From a virus: DNA of 41,032 nt. The translations under genes and the position numbers were made by a program. The stretch lies in IMG/VR virus record IMGVR_UViG_3300043399_000304, positions 1 through 41,032 of that record; one strand, written 5' to 3'. Of the stretch, positions 25,640 through 33,110 are shown piece by piece. The notes under the pieces are model-generated. The model saw only the letters and a list, made by a program, of their open reading frames with translations. It did not search any database and was not told where the DNA came from. Numbering within the stretch: the stretch's first letter is position 1; every line of letters begins with the position of its first letter.

Positions 25640-27242
25640 GGCGCCATTCTCCGGCTCTATAAATACCTTCAAAACTCTTACTCCAATGTACCCCATTCCA
25701 CATATACTGTGTATTGGTAAAAATGTTTGATAGATAAACTATTTGATCCTGTGCCTTTAAAGAGTTGAAAACAATATTCCATTTATCACCATCCCACTCT
25801 ATTATATCATTTTCGTTGGCTGTAAAATCGCTACCGTCATTATTCTTCCAAGATTCTGGCCCGTCAACATTGGTATAAAGTTCATACGTAATTTCTGCGC
25901 CAGCAGGTGCAAATTCATCCAATAAAATATAGTAATTCCCCGTATTAAGATCATCTGGTATTCGTGCATTTCCGGAGCCTACCTCAATTCCGTTGACTAA
26001 AATTTTATGATCAACTACATCTTTATACAGGGTGTTGGTATTAATTCTCTGTATCTTTGTTTCGGATACAAACGTTTCCTTAATGCTATTTCCTATTTTA
26101 TCAACAATTAAGTACCTAGATCCTTGTTTTAATTTAGGTAGATTAGAATCCCTCGGACCAGTTCGTGTAGGATCAATGATGGCATCAAATGTTGTGGTAG
26201 ATGATCTGTTTATACTATATACTGAGGTATTGGTGGGGTAAGTATCAACGTCCCAGTTAATAGTTAGCAATGAATCGTCTAGCGGATTTAAGCTAAACGT
26301 GCCAACTACATTGTTTCCGCTAGGTATTTTTAAATAAATTCTGCTTAAACCTGCTGTATAAACTCCAGAGAATTTATTAACGATATTATTCCATCTAGGA
26401 TATTGATTCTCAAATCCTAATAATTTTGCTGAATTTCCAGTGACTTCGATGTCATAGTTTGCTGTTGCAGAACTGAACGATGCCACAGGTGATCCTGCTG
26501 GAGAGGCATATGTTGCCGAAGAGTCTACACCTAACCCTTCAATATAATCACCATATTGATCAGTTTTATCGGTAAAGATATTCGATATAATATTAGTAAT
26601 AACACCTAGCCGTTTTACTTTGGCAGGAGGACTAATCCATATGGGAGTTGCCAAGGTTAACGTAGCAATATCAATCTCTGCGGCAGTACCGACGGGTACA
26701 CTTCTTGAACTTAACACAACAGAGGTCAAATCCACTACACTTAGACTAGTCCAATCAATATAGTTATCGCTAGTTTGAATTTCTAAACTAGGATTAAACA
26801 ACATTAGTATTTGCTCTAGTATTTGTAATTTTTGATCTATACTGGTAGACCAAATATCTACTTTGACTGTGAGCTTATATGGTGTCGGCATTAACCGTTC
26901 GACTGTATAACTGTTTCCTTGATAATTTTCGTAGCTTTGTGTCTGCTCATTGTATGCCCGTTCTCTAACATGCACTTTACCTACATGGCTACTATCAGCA
27001 AGCCTGCTAGTATCTAGCTCTAGATCTGCCATATAAATTGCGATCTTTGGTGCACTTTGTACGGTATTTTCACTGTTTTGATTTATAATATGCGCTACTT
27101 GCCTGTCAGCATCTCCATATATTACAGGAATTCGAACCAAGGTCCCATCAGTATATTTTACTGCAAAGTTGCTTAGTAGTCTAACTATTTGCAAAAGGTA
27201 TCTTCTAATTTGACCATCATAAAAAAATGTTGTTGTTGACAT
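25629..27242 (-). CDS. gp15: gp15-like tail terminator / sheath stabiliser
   Basis: The N-terminal half matches T4 gp15, which caps the tail and joins it to the neck. The pattern STTTFFYDGQIRRYLLQI, then LSNFAVKY and VRIPVIYGDADRQVA corresponds to T4 FYNSSFRRY, LFSNIQI and IRVPITYA; later YKLTVKVDIWSTSIDQKLQI and EQILMLFNPS align with its second half. At 537 residues it is about twice T4 gp15 (272). The extra roughly 280 C-terminal residues are beta-rich and end with two Trp-x-Gly-x2-Trp units (EWDGDKW at 482-488 and MWNGVHW near 514-520), then RAGEWRLEL. Its ATG overlaps the gp14 stop by one base (TAATG), so translation is coupled. Confident for the gp15 core; function of the extension unknown. 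Confidence 0.85.
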   Translation of the reverse strand: MSTTTFFYDGQIRRYLLQIVRLLSNFAVKYTDGTLVRIPVIYGDADRQVAHIINQNSENTVQSAPKIAIYMADLELDTSRLADSSHVGKVHVRERAYNEQTQSYENYQGNSYTVERLMPTPYKLTVKVDIWSTSIDQKLQILEQILMLFNPSLEIQTSDNYIDWTSLSVVDLTSVVLSSRSVPVGTAAEIDIATLTLATPIWISPPAKVKRLGVITNIISNIFTDKTDQYGDYIEGLGVDSSATYASPAGSPVASFSSATANYDIEVTGNSAKLLGFENQYPRWNNIVNKFSGVYTAGLSRIYLKIPSGNNVVGTFSLNPLDDSLLTINWDVDTYPTNTSVYSINRSSTTTFDAIIDPTRTGPRDSNLPKLKQGSRYLIVDKIGNSIKETFVSETKIQRINTNTLYKDVVDHKILVNGIEVGSGNARIPDDLNTGNYYILLDEFAPAGAEITYELYTNVDGPESWKNNDGSDFTANENDIIEWDGDKWNIVFNSLKAQDQIVYLSNIFTNTQYMWNGVHWSKSFEGIYRAGEWRLEL

Positions 27243-28615
27243 TATAAATCCGCTAAAGGTTTTCTAGGACGCAGTGCCTTACTTAATGATTGTTTTTCTT
27301 CTGTGCTTGACCTGTAAACTTTGTAGTCAACTACTAGCCCAGATTGGAAATTAGCTGGCAACTGAATTGCTACTTTTCCATTATTATTTGTTACCGCTAG
27401 TGGAACTATGATTTCACTATCCTCTAACGCAACAGTGGCATATATGTCTGAAGTATAATTAACATTCGTCTCTATAGTAAGTCCGGTTAATTTTACAATA
27501 TTCGATTCTAATAAATCAATACCTACCCTATTAGTATTATTAATAAACGTGCCCTTTTGATTATTCCTACCAGCACTAGGCGTCATAGTGGTTCTTACGG
27601 CATCTTCTCGTCTAATCCATCTGAATCCATCATAACGAAATAACCGGTTTGGTAAAAAGTCAGTTCGTAAGAAGTAGTCCCCTTCAATTGGGCCGTTAGG
27701 GAAAGTGAGTCCGTGACCAAATGCTGCTCCGTTTTCTGGAAGACCATCTCCCAATAAATATCCGGTGTACCCAGGTCTTTTAGGGTTAGAGTAGGTAGAT
27801 GGACTTCCATAATCGCTACTGGCATCCACATCAATGGTGTCCGCAGTTTCTAATGATGCATTACCCTGATCATCCAGAGATAATGTATAGAAATGCCGAG
27901 TTTCATATCCGCTGTATGGGGCATCTGCTTCTGCTTGTGCAAGCATGATATCATTAATTTCTAATGATTTATTTTGTGTACTTAATATATCTGCAAGTGT
28001 TCGATCAGTTTCTTCTCCCGTTACAGGATCAACTATTGGCTGATTAAAAATATCTTTGTACTGTTGACTATTCATTATTTTAGTCAATTTTAATCTATAT
28101 AAATGCGGATACCAAGTAGGACTAAATCCTTCAGCTGCTCTACCGATATCACTAATAACAAAATACCTTGGCAGGCTCACATCAAAATCATTGAGTGCAA
28201 ACTCATCTTTTAAATGTGGTACCTCAACAACGTCACCACTTAATGGTTTTCTGCCAATAGTTCTAATGTAGTCATTTATATGCACTGTCATATAAACAGT
28301 ATCGTTGTCAACAAATAGACCAAATTGGCTTAGGTTAAAATCGATATCTTGTACGTTGTAGACACCTCGAATTTTATAAATGCTACTATCGTATACTCGA
28401 TCTCTATTTTCTAAAAATAGCAAATCTTGAATATTAGTTTCTTTAATTGTGTCGTATATAGGTTGAGCCGCAGTGCCTTCTTCAGGATTTTTAGGTCCTA
28501 GGTATTTATGGATGTACAATTCTGTACCCCCGACACCAAACATTTCCGATATGGTTCGATCTATAAACTTGTAGTCATTACCCTTTTCGGGTCTGTAAAG
28601 GCTTAATCTTGGAAT
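27242..28615 (-). CDS. gp14: gp14-like neck protein, probable ATT start
   Basis: The core at residues about 96-165 (SQFGLFVDNDTVYMTVHIND, then RKPLSGDVVEVPHL) follows the T4 gp14 pattern ([20 protein letters not shown], then GKEPKEGDLIYFP). gp14 forms the neck ring below gp13. The only in-frame ATG lies at 28813, deep inside divergent gp13, and would add 66 residues that do not resemble the family. An ATT at 28615 has AAGGGAG 7 nt upstream, sits about 32 nt after the expected start of the minus late promoter, and gives 457 residues beginning (M)PRLSLYRPEKGNDYKF. T4 gp14 is 256 residues; the extra C-terminal part includes GDYFLRT and FRYDGFRW (312-333), a module also seen in sheath and gp15. 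A sequencing error changing ATG to ATT is the alternative. Confidence 0.82.
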   Translation of the reverse strand: MPRLSLYRPEKGNDYKFIDRTISEMFGVGGTELYIHKYLGPKNPEEGTAAQPIYDTIKETNIQDLLFLENRDRVYDSSIYKIRGVYNVQDIDFNLSQFGLFVDNDTVYMTVHINDYIRTIGRKPLSGDVVEVPHLKDEFALNDFDVSLPRYFVISDIGRAAEGFSPTWYPHLYRLKLTKIMNSQQYKDIFNQPIVDPVTGEETDRTLADILSTQNKSLEINDIMLAQAEADAPYSGYETRHFYTLSLDDQGNASLETADTIDVDASSDYGSPSTYSNPKRPGYTGYLLGDGLPENGAAFGHGLTFPNGPIEGDYFLRTDFLPNRLFRYDGFRWIRREDAVRTTMTPSAGRNNQKGTFINNTNRVGIDLLESNIVKLTGLTIETNVNYTSDIYATVALEDSEIIVPLAVTNNNGKVAIQLPANFQSGLVVDYKVYRSSTEEKQSLSKALRPRKPLADL

Positions 28616-28653
28616 TTTAATTCTCCCTTGCGGTACTATTGAACACGATACAA

Positions 28654-28661
28654 TATTTATC
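28654..28661 (-). promoter_or_regulatory. Late promoter motif GATAAATA (minus strand)
   Basis: Reads GATAAATA on the minus strand, 38 nt before the proposed ATT start of gp14, with an AAGGGAG ribosome-binding site between. It is back to back with a + strand copy two bases away. Confidence 0.65.
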
Positions 28662-28663
28662 AG

Positions 28664-28671
28664 GATAAATA
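28664..28671 (+). promoter_or_regulatory. Late promoter motif GATAAATA (plus strand)
   Basis: Sits 15 nt before ATG 28687 of gp13, followed by an AGGAG ribosome-binding site. With the minus-strand copy it forms an inverted pair within 18 bp (TATTTATCAGGATAAATA). Confidence 0.68.
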
Positions 28672-28686
28672 CATCAGGAGATTCAA

Positions 28687-29451
28687 ATGCCAGATATAAA
28701 TCCGCAAGCCGAAAGACAAAAAGTATTCGATTACGTTCGCCTAATGCTAGGTGACGGTATGATAGACGTTGAGCTAGATCCTGCTCATTACGAAGTTGCT
28801 CTAAGAAAGGCATTAACTAAATTCCGCCAGAGAAGCCCAAACTCGGTAGAAGAAAGTTATATGTTTTTAGAATTGGGCAAAGACACCAACGACTATAGAT
28901 TACCTGACGAGATAATTGAAGTTAGAAGTGTGTTTAGACGTACACTTGGATCCAGAACTGGTGGCGGAACTGGTACAAATTTTGAACCATTTAACCTTGC
29001 ATATACAAACACGTACTTACTTAACAGTACAATGTTAGGTGGACTAGCTACTTATGAACTATTTGCTCAATATCAAGAAATGGTGGGTAGATTTTTTGGT
29101 AGTTATATTGAGTTTCAATGGATCCCTCATAGTCATACCTTAAGAATTTTACAACGACCGTTTGTAGAAGGCGAAAATATAATGCTTCGCTGTTATAACT
29201 ATAAACCAGACTATGTATTACTTAGTGACATATACGCACAGCAGTGGTTATATGATTACACCTTATCGAACTGCAAGCTAATACTAGCTCAGGCTCGTGA
29301 AAAGTTTGCTCAAATTGCAGGTCCGCAAGGCGGTACCTCTTTAAATGGGGCGGCATTAAAATCGGAAGCCACAGCAGAAATAGAAAAACTAGAAAAAGAG
29401 TTAGAAACATTAGTAGCCGGCGGAACTGGGTATACCTTCATTATCGGATAA
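28687..29451 (+). CDS. gp13: gp13-like neck protein
   Basis: A 254-residue protein matching T4 gp13 (309 residues) in layout. The N-terminus has LGDGMIDVELDPAHYEVALR with a helical continuation, like T4 [20 protein letters not shown]. It is followed by YRLPDEIIEVRSVFRRTLGS, matching the T4 strand ending RILRTNIGS. The C-terminus NCKLILAQAREKF to GTGYTFIIG matches T4 LNGQILARHQG to PPFGILVG. gp13 closes the portal after packaging and joins head to gp14 and gp15. The start has AGGAG and a late promoter just upstream. The central region is shorter than in T4. Divergent pairing with gp14-gp15 fits co-expression of the three neck components. Confidence 0.85.
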   Translation: MPDINPQAERQKVFDYVRLMLGDGMIDVELDPAHYEVALRKALTKFRQRSPNSVEESYMFLELGKDTNDYRLPDEIIEVRSVFRRTLGSRTGGGTGTNFEPFNLAYTNTYLLNSTMLGGLATYELFAQYQEMVGRFFGSYIEFQWIPHSHTLRILQRPFVEGENIMLRCYNYKPDYVLLSDIYAQQWLYDYTLSNCKLILAQAREKFAQIAGPQGGTSLNGAALKSEATAEIEKLEKELETLVAGGTGYTFIIG

Positions 29452-29456
29452 TTTGA

Positions 29457-31610
29457 ATGAGATTTAAAGATTTTAAAATTATAGAATCCGTGTTAAATGA
29501 AATTAACATGACTAGGAAACTTTATAAAATGGCAGAATCGTTGCCAGGAGTACTAGTGGGCATGGAGTTTGAAATGTTGGTTCCAACAGGAACGGCTGAG
29601 GAGGTTGATGATAGGCCTACAGAAATCCCAGATAACATTACTACGATTGCTGATGTGGTGGAGTTTTTCTCCATTGGGCAATCAAACGGTCTAAACGAAT
29701 TGGAGTGGCTTGGTCGCGGTCTAGAGACTGATTTTGAAAAATGGCGTGAAGAACAGACCGAACGCATCTGGCGTCGAGAAGGTGGACGTCAATACTTCAA
29801 AAATTTCTACAGATCAGAGTGGTTCGACGAAGAAGATGCTATGGAAAAAGCCAGAGAAGAAGCCTATTTAAGAGATGTTCCGACTGATGATCCCGAGTAC
29901 TATGATTTAATTTCCATATTAGTCGAAGAGTTGTTAGACGAAGAGGTATTCGATCTTTGGCATGACAAAAACAGTACAGCATATCGGCAAGCAAGAGAAC
30001 AATTCCTAGAAGATCGATCAGACGAGTTCGAAGAACTGACTGAATATGAATGGATTTATCGGAATCAAAATCTTGAACGCTTTTTAAGAAACATCACTAA
30101 TGATTATGACCTGGCCTGGCCACTTGCCGATGATGTATCAAAGGATCCTAACGCTTTTATCAAAGCTACTGCTGCAGACTTTCAGAAAGTTATCGGAAGA
30201 ACAGTGAACTGGGGGCCTCGATACAAGTCATGCCCGCGTGGTAACCACTATTGCATAGAACCAGATGGCAGTTTAGAGCCACGCAGACGTGATGCCATGG
30301 GATTAGAATTTGTTAGTCCCGCAATGCCCTTAGATGAAATATTAAAAGATCTTGATACAATTAAAAAATGGGCCGATAAAAAGGGAATCTATACTAACGA
30401 CTCTACCGGGTTACACATGAATATTAGTATTCCAGGGTATAGTGTTGATAATTTAGATTATGTAAAAATAGCGTTATTACTTGGTGACGAGAAAATATTA
30501 ACAGATTTCGAACGACTTCTAAATATTTATACGGTCCCAGCTATGAGACGAATTCGAACAGCAATAAAGGACGAACCTAGGTCCGCATCATATGCATTTG
30601 AATATTTACACAAGGGACTAAATTTACTGGCTAGCCACTCTATACATTCTGGAAAAACGGAGAAATATACAAGTATCAATACTAAGAAAAGTGAAACTTC
30701 TGGAAAAGAGTGGATAGAGTTTCGAAGTCCCGGTAATGACTGGCTAAATGAAAAATTTGATTTACTTAAACCTACACTAATGAAATTCATAGTTGCATTT
30801 GATGCTGCCATGGATCCAGAAAAAAATAAAGCTGAATACCTTAAAAAGCTATATGCCCTACTAAGTCCTAAGCTAGGTGAAGATGTTGTTAAGTTATTTG
30901 CTAAACACAGCGTTCTACCACAACCAAGGAATGCACAACAAGAGCTTAAGCAGCGGTTAAAATTGAGAAAAGCATCGAGACAAGGTGGAATGTTTACCTG
31001 GATGGTTGGTAGAAGTTCAACTGATCAGATTCAAGTCGCCGCGCCCGATGAACGCCATGCGTTACTGGCTGCTGCAGAAGAATGGGGAGTCTCACCCGAC
31101 GACCCAATAATTAAAAAATGGAAAATTGTATTACTTAAAGACGCTACCGCGGTGCCTAAAGACAACACCGTAGATCCGGTACTAGTTTTAATGCCACACG
31201 GGCCTGGTCCGTGGGAAATTTATAGAAGGAACAACGGAAGAAGCATCGAAGACCTAAGAGGTAGAACTCGGACGTTGGCGCACCAAGAGGCAATTCGCCA
31301 TATGGCAGAATTAGGGATCAGGGGCCAACTCTTAGCACATTACGGTGTCAGAACTATTGAAAGCGACGACTTATCAGATATCGAACAACAATTAGCGCAG
31401 CCAACCGGATCTCAAAACTTATCGGACCCATTAGCTCCAGAAGGTCCGGGACCGTGGGAACTCTATAGACGATCAGACGGAAGTTCGGTACACCGCTTAT
31501 CTGCAACAAGTCCTGGAATTGCGAAACTTAATGCACTAGGACATCTTATGACACTCCATGATGGAAACAGCGCACACTTATACGGTGTTAGAACTATTCA
31601 AAACACATAA
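29457..31610 (+). CDS. Amidoligase-fold protein, possible head-packaged enzyme
   Basis: A 717-residue protein. Motifs fit the amidoligase (COOH-NH2 ligase, PF12224-type) family, related to glutamine synthetase and gamma-glutamylcysteine synthetase, which uses ATP to form amide bonds: GMEFEM (35-40, acidic E37/E39), EPDGSLE (268-274), LEFVSP (283-288), STGLHMNISIPG (316-327), YTSIN (404-408) and WIEFRSPG (419-426). A roughly 210-residue acidic helical insert separates the first two. After about residue 440 comes a helical linker and three diverged copies of a small domain (514-560, 584-635, 664-715), the last two beginning GPGPWE and ending YGVRTI. The N-terminus MRFKDFKIIESVLNEIN resembles a T4 capsid-targeting leader. 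It follows gp13 by 5 nt and precedes the small gene by 1 nt. The substrate is unknown; fold confident, virion location inferred. Confidence 0.8.
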   Translation: MRFKDFKIIESVLNEINMTRKLYKMAESLPGVLVGMEFEMLVPTGTAEEVDDRPTEIPDNITTIADVVEFFSIGQSNGLNELEWLGRGLETDFEKWREEQTERIWRREGGRQYFKNFYRSEWFDEEDAMEKAREEAYLRDVPTDDPEYYDLISILVEELLDEEVFDLWHDKNSTAYRQAREQFLEDRSDEFEELTEYEWIYRNQNLERFLRNITNDYDLAWPLADDVSKDPNAFIKATAADFQKVIGRTVNWGPRYKSCPRGNHYCIEPDGSLEPRRRDAMGLEFVSPAMPLDEILKDLDTIKKWADKKGIYTNDSTGLHMNISIPGYSVDNLDYVKIALLLGDEKILTDFERLLNIYTVPAMRRIRTAIKDEPRSASYAFEYLHKGLNLLASHSIHSGKTEKYTSINTKKSETSGKEWIEFRSPGNDWLNEKFDLLKPTLMKFIVAFDAAMDPEKNKAEYLKKLYALLSPKLGEDVVKLFAKHSVLPQPRNAQQELKQRLKLRKASRQGGMFTWMVGRSSTDQIQVAAPDERHALLAAAEEWGVSPDDPIIKKWKIVLLKDATAVPKDNTVDPVLVLMPHGPGPWEIYRRNNGRSIEDLRGRTRTLAHQEAIRHMAELGIRGQLLAHYGVRTIESDDLSDIEQQLAQPTGSQNLSDPLAPEGPGPWELYRRSDGSSVHRLSATSPGIAKLNALGHLMTLHDGNSAHLYGVRTIQNT

Positions 31611-31611
31611 T

Positions 31612-31992
31612 ATGAAAATAAATGAAATAATTTCTGAGGGTAAAAACCGAGCAAAATTAACAAAACGGCAGCAGCAATCCATGCCAGGCGCAAACACCTA
31701 TCATGATGCGGTTCGTGCAAACAGTGATTATGTTGCTTACCGTATGGGCATGGCCGTGGCCGGCACAGATGGAAAAACCCCACCAAATATAGATAAAGAA
31801 TCTTGGATTGGCAAGGAAAAGTCTGCACATCCTTATACTAAAGAAGAACAGGATATGCTTAAATTGGCATATAAAGCGGCAGGTGCAAGTTACACTGATT
31901 TAAATAAAGGTGACATGCGTAGTCTAGAACTTGATTCTGTTAACAAATCTAGTCCAACGCCTAAAAAGAAAAAGAACAAATACGGTGTATAA
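31612..31992 (+). CDS. Small Lys-rich protein with capsid-targeting-like leader
   Basis: ATG 31612 lies one base after the amidoligase stop and gives 126 residues; an upstream in-frame ATG at 31558 would overlap that gene and lengthen the leader. The N-terminus MKINEIISEGKNRAK closely resembles T4 internal-protein leaders (MKTYQEFIAEA) and contains I-S-E-G, a good match to the gp21 protease site (L/I-x-E then G/A). The middle has YVAYRMGMAVAGTDG, a phrase I associate with small hypothetical proteins of marine phages. The C-terminal tail is basic (PTPKKKKNKYGV). There is no membrane segment. It could be an internal head protein or, given the tight coupling, a partner or substrate of the amidoligase; both are inference. 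Confidence 0.7.
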   Translation: MKINEIISEGKNRAKLTKRQQQSMPGANTYHDAVRANSDYVAYRMGMAVAGTDGKTPPNIDKESWIGKEKSAHPYTKEEQDMLKLAYKAAGASYTDLNKGDMRSLELDSVNKSSPTPKKKKNKYGV

Positions 31993-31996
31993 TTCT

Positions 31997-32025
31997 TTGA
32001 CAACTCTCTAAAAATCTATTATACT
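31997..32025 (+). promoter_or_regulatory. Sigma70-like promoter for dNMP kinase
   Basis: TTGACA at 31997, a 17-nt spacer and TATACT at 32020, with an overlapping TATAAT at 32025. Predicted initiation falls near 32032, just before TTTGGAG and ATG 32046. This is a host-type early promoter inside a late gene block. Confidence 0.78.
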
Positions 32026-32045
32026 ATAATAGTTTGGAGATTATT

Positions 32046-32696
32046 ATGCTAATAGGTCTAGTGGGATTAATAGGTAGTGGGAAAGATACTGCTGCAGATT
32101 ACTTAGTGCAGCATTGCGGATTTAAGAGAGATAGTTTCGCTAATACACTTAAAGATGCTGTGGCTGCAGTGTTTGGATGGGATAGAGAAATGATAGAAGG
32201 CCGAACTAAAGAAGCTCGAGAATGGCGAGAACAAGTAGACACCTGGTGGTCTAACCGATTGAATATACCTAATCTAACCCCACGTTGGGTTTTACAGCAA
32301 TGGGGCACAGAGGTTTGTAGAATCGGATTTCATGATGATATCTGGATCGCTAGTCTAGAAAATAGGGTCAGAAATACTGATACTAATATTGTTATCAGCG
32401 ATGTTAGGTTTCCTAACGAAATTGCCGCCATTAAAAATGCAGGAGGTCTAGTGGTACGCATTAAACGCGGAGAAGATCCTTATTGGGTCCAGCATGCTGA
32501 AGTAGTAAACAAAGGCCCAACTGGTAATCCACAGTGGAATGAATCAAAAATTTATTTAGATGCGACCGGTGTACATACGAGCGAAAGTAGCTGGGTTGGC
32601 GCCAGTATAGATTGTGTGATTTTAAACAATGGATCCATGCTAGATCTGTTTGATAGCGTTAAAGGTCTGGTTGAATCCCACCAGCCCGCCAGGTAA
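32046..32696 (+). CDS. gp1: Deoxynucleoside monophosphate kinase (T4 gene 1 type)
   Basis: A P-loop NTPase of 216 residues: GLIGSGKDT (7-15) is the Walker A, TPRWVLQQWGTEVCR (78-92) and VISDVRFPNE (116-125) are signatures of phage dNMP kinases, which phosphorylate dNMPs to dNDPs for DNA synthesis. ATG 32046 is chosen because GGAG precedes it by 6 nt; an upstream TTG (32034) would add four residues and overlap the ribosome-binding site. Expression from its own sigma70-like promoter fits a role in early nucleotide metabolism, unlike its late neighbours. The 3' end overlaps the convergent HNH-type gene by 38 nt. T4 gene 1 also lies next to tail and head genes, so the location is conserved. Confidence 0.9.
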   Translation: MLIGLVGLIGSGKDTAADYLVQHCGFKRDSFANTLKDAVAAVFGWDREMIEGRTKEAREWREQVDTWWSNRLNIPNLTPRWVLQQWGTEVCRIGFHDDIWIASLENRVRNTDTNIVISDVRFPNEIAAIKNAGGLVVRIKRGEDPYWVQHAEVVNKGPTGNPQWNESKIYLDATGVHTSESSWVGASIDCVILNNGSMLDLFDSVKGLVESHQPAR

Positions 32697-32997
32697 TGCC
32701 TTCTTTAGCAAGAACTCTTTGACAGTTAGCACATACTGTTTTTAGATTTACAATTCTGGTGTTATTCATATCACCATCCACATGAAATACATTAAATTGT
32801 TCGATATGTTTAGATGAAAATCCGCATTTGTCACATTTGGATTTTATTCGATAACCGTCTTGATACCACTTAGGTATTCCCTTTGCGATACCACCAGAAA
32901 GACACACTTCGCATTTTCGTCGATAGTGTGTTTTTCCTTCTTTAATATAGTTAATTGCAGCTGGTCTAAAACCACAAATACACAAAGGTCTGGACAT
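32659..32997 (-). CDS. HNH-type endonuclease-like zinc protein
   Basis: 112 residues from ATG 32997. Two Cys clusters are visible: C6/C8 with C29/C32, and CDKC (55-58) with CANC (89-92). Between the latter lie FHVDGDMNN (71-79) and NLKTVC (84-89), the layout of small phage HNH proteins (H-x-D, N and paired zinc Cys). A longer frame opens at ATG 33087, but that would read through the TATAAATA at 33003-33010; its AAAGG ribosome-binding site makes it a real alternative. The gene runs against both neighbours and overlaps the dNMP kinase end by 38 nt. Such free-standing HNH genes often act as homing endonucleases or packaging-associated nickases; which applies here is unknown. Confidence 0.75.
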   Translation of the reverse strand: MSRPLCICGFRPAAINYIKEGKTHYRRKCEVCLSGGIAKGIPKWYQDGYRIKSKCDKCGFSSKHIEQFNVFHVDGDMNNTRIVNLKTVCANCQRVLAKEGITWRAGGIQPDL

Positions 32998-33002
32998 ATA
33001 GC

Positions 33003-33010
33003 TATTTATA
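33003..33010 (-). promoter_or_regulatory. Late promoter motif TATAAATA (minus strand)
   Basis: Exact late consensus on the minus strand, ending 5 nt before ATG 32997. With T4-like spacing the transcript would start at or next to the ATG. Confidence 0.55.
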
Positions 33011-33066
33011 TTATCCCTTTTGTTCCCCTTTTTTGTAGTTATAAAAGGACTTTTTTTACAAAACGG

Positions 33067-33074
33067 GCTAAATA
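33067..33074 (+). promoter_or_regulatory. Late promoter-like motif GCTAAATA
   Basis: One mismatch to the NATAAATA consensus. It lies 36 nt before the sheath ATG (33111) with a TAGGAG ribosome-binding site between; the sheath gene would be expected to have a strong late promoter. Confidence 0.5.
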
Positions 33075-33110
33075 TAAGTGAAGACATAGAACCTTTAGGA
33101 GTAAACTAAT

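Noticed and set aside
28616-28813. N-terminal extension of gp14 back to ATG 28813
   Set aside because: It would lie antisense to the conserved start of gp13 and cross the minus late promoter; the ATT start with AAGGGAG fits better.
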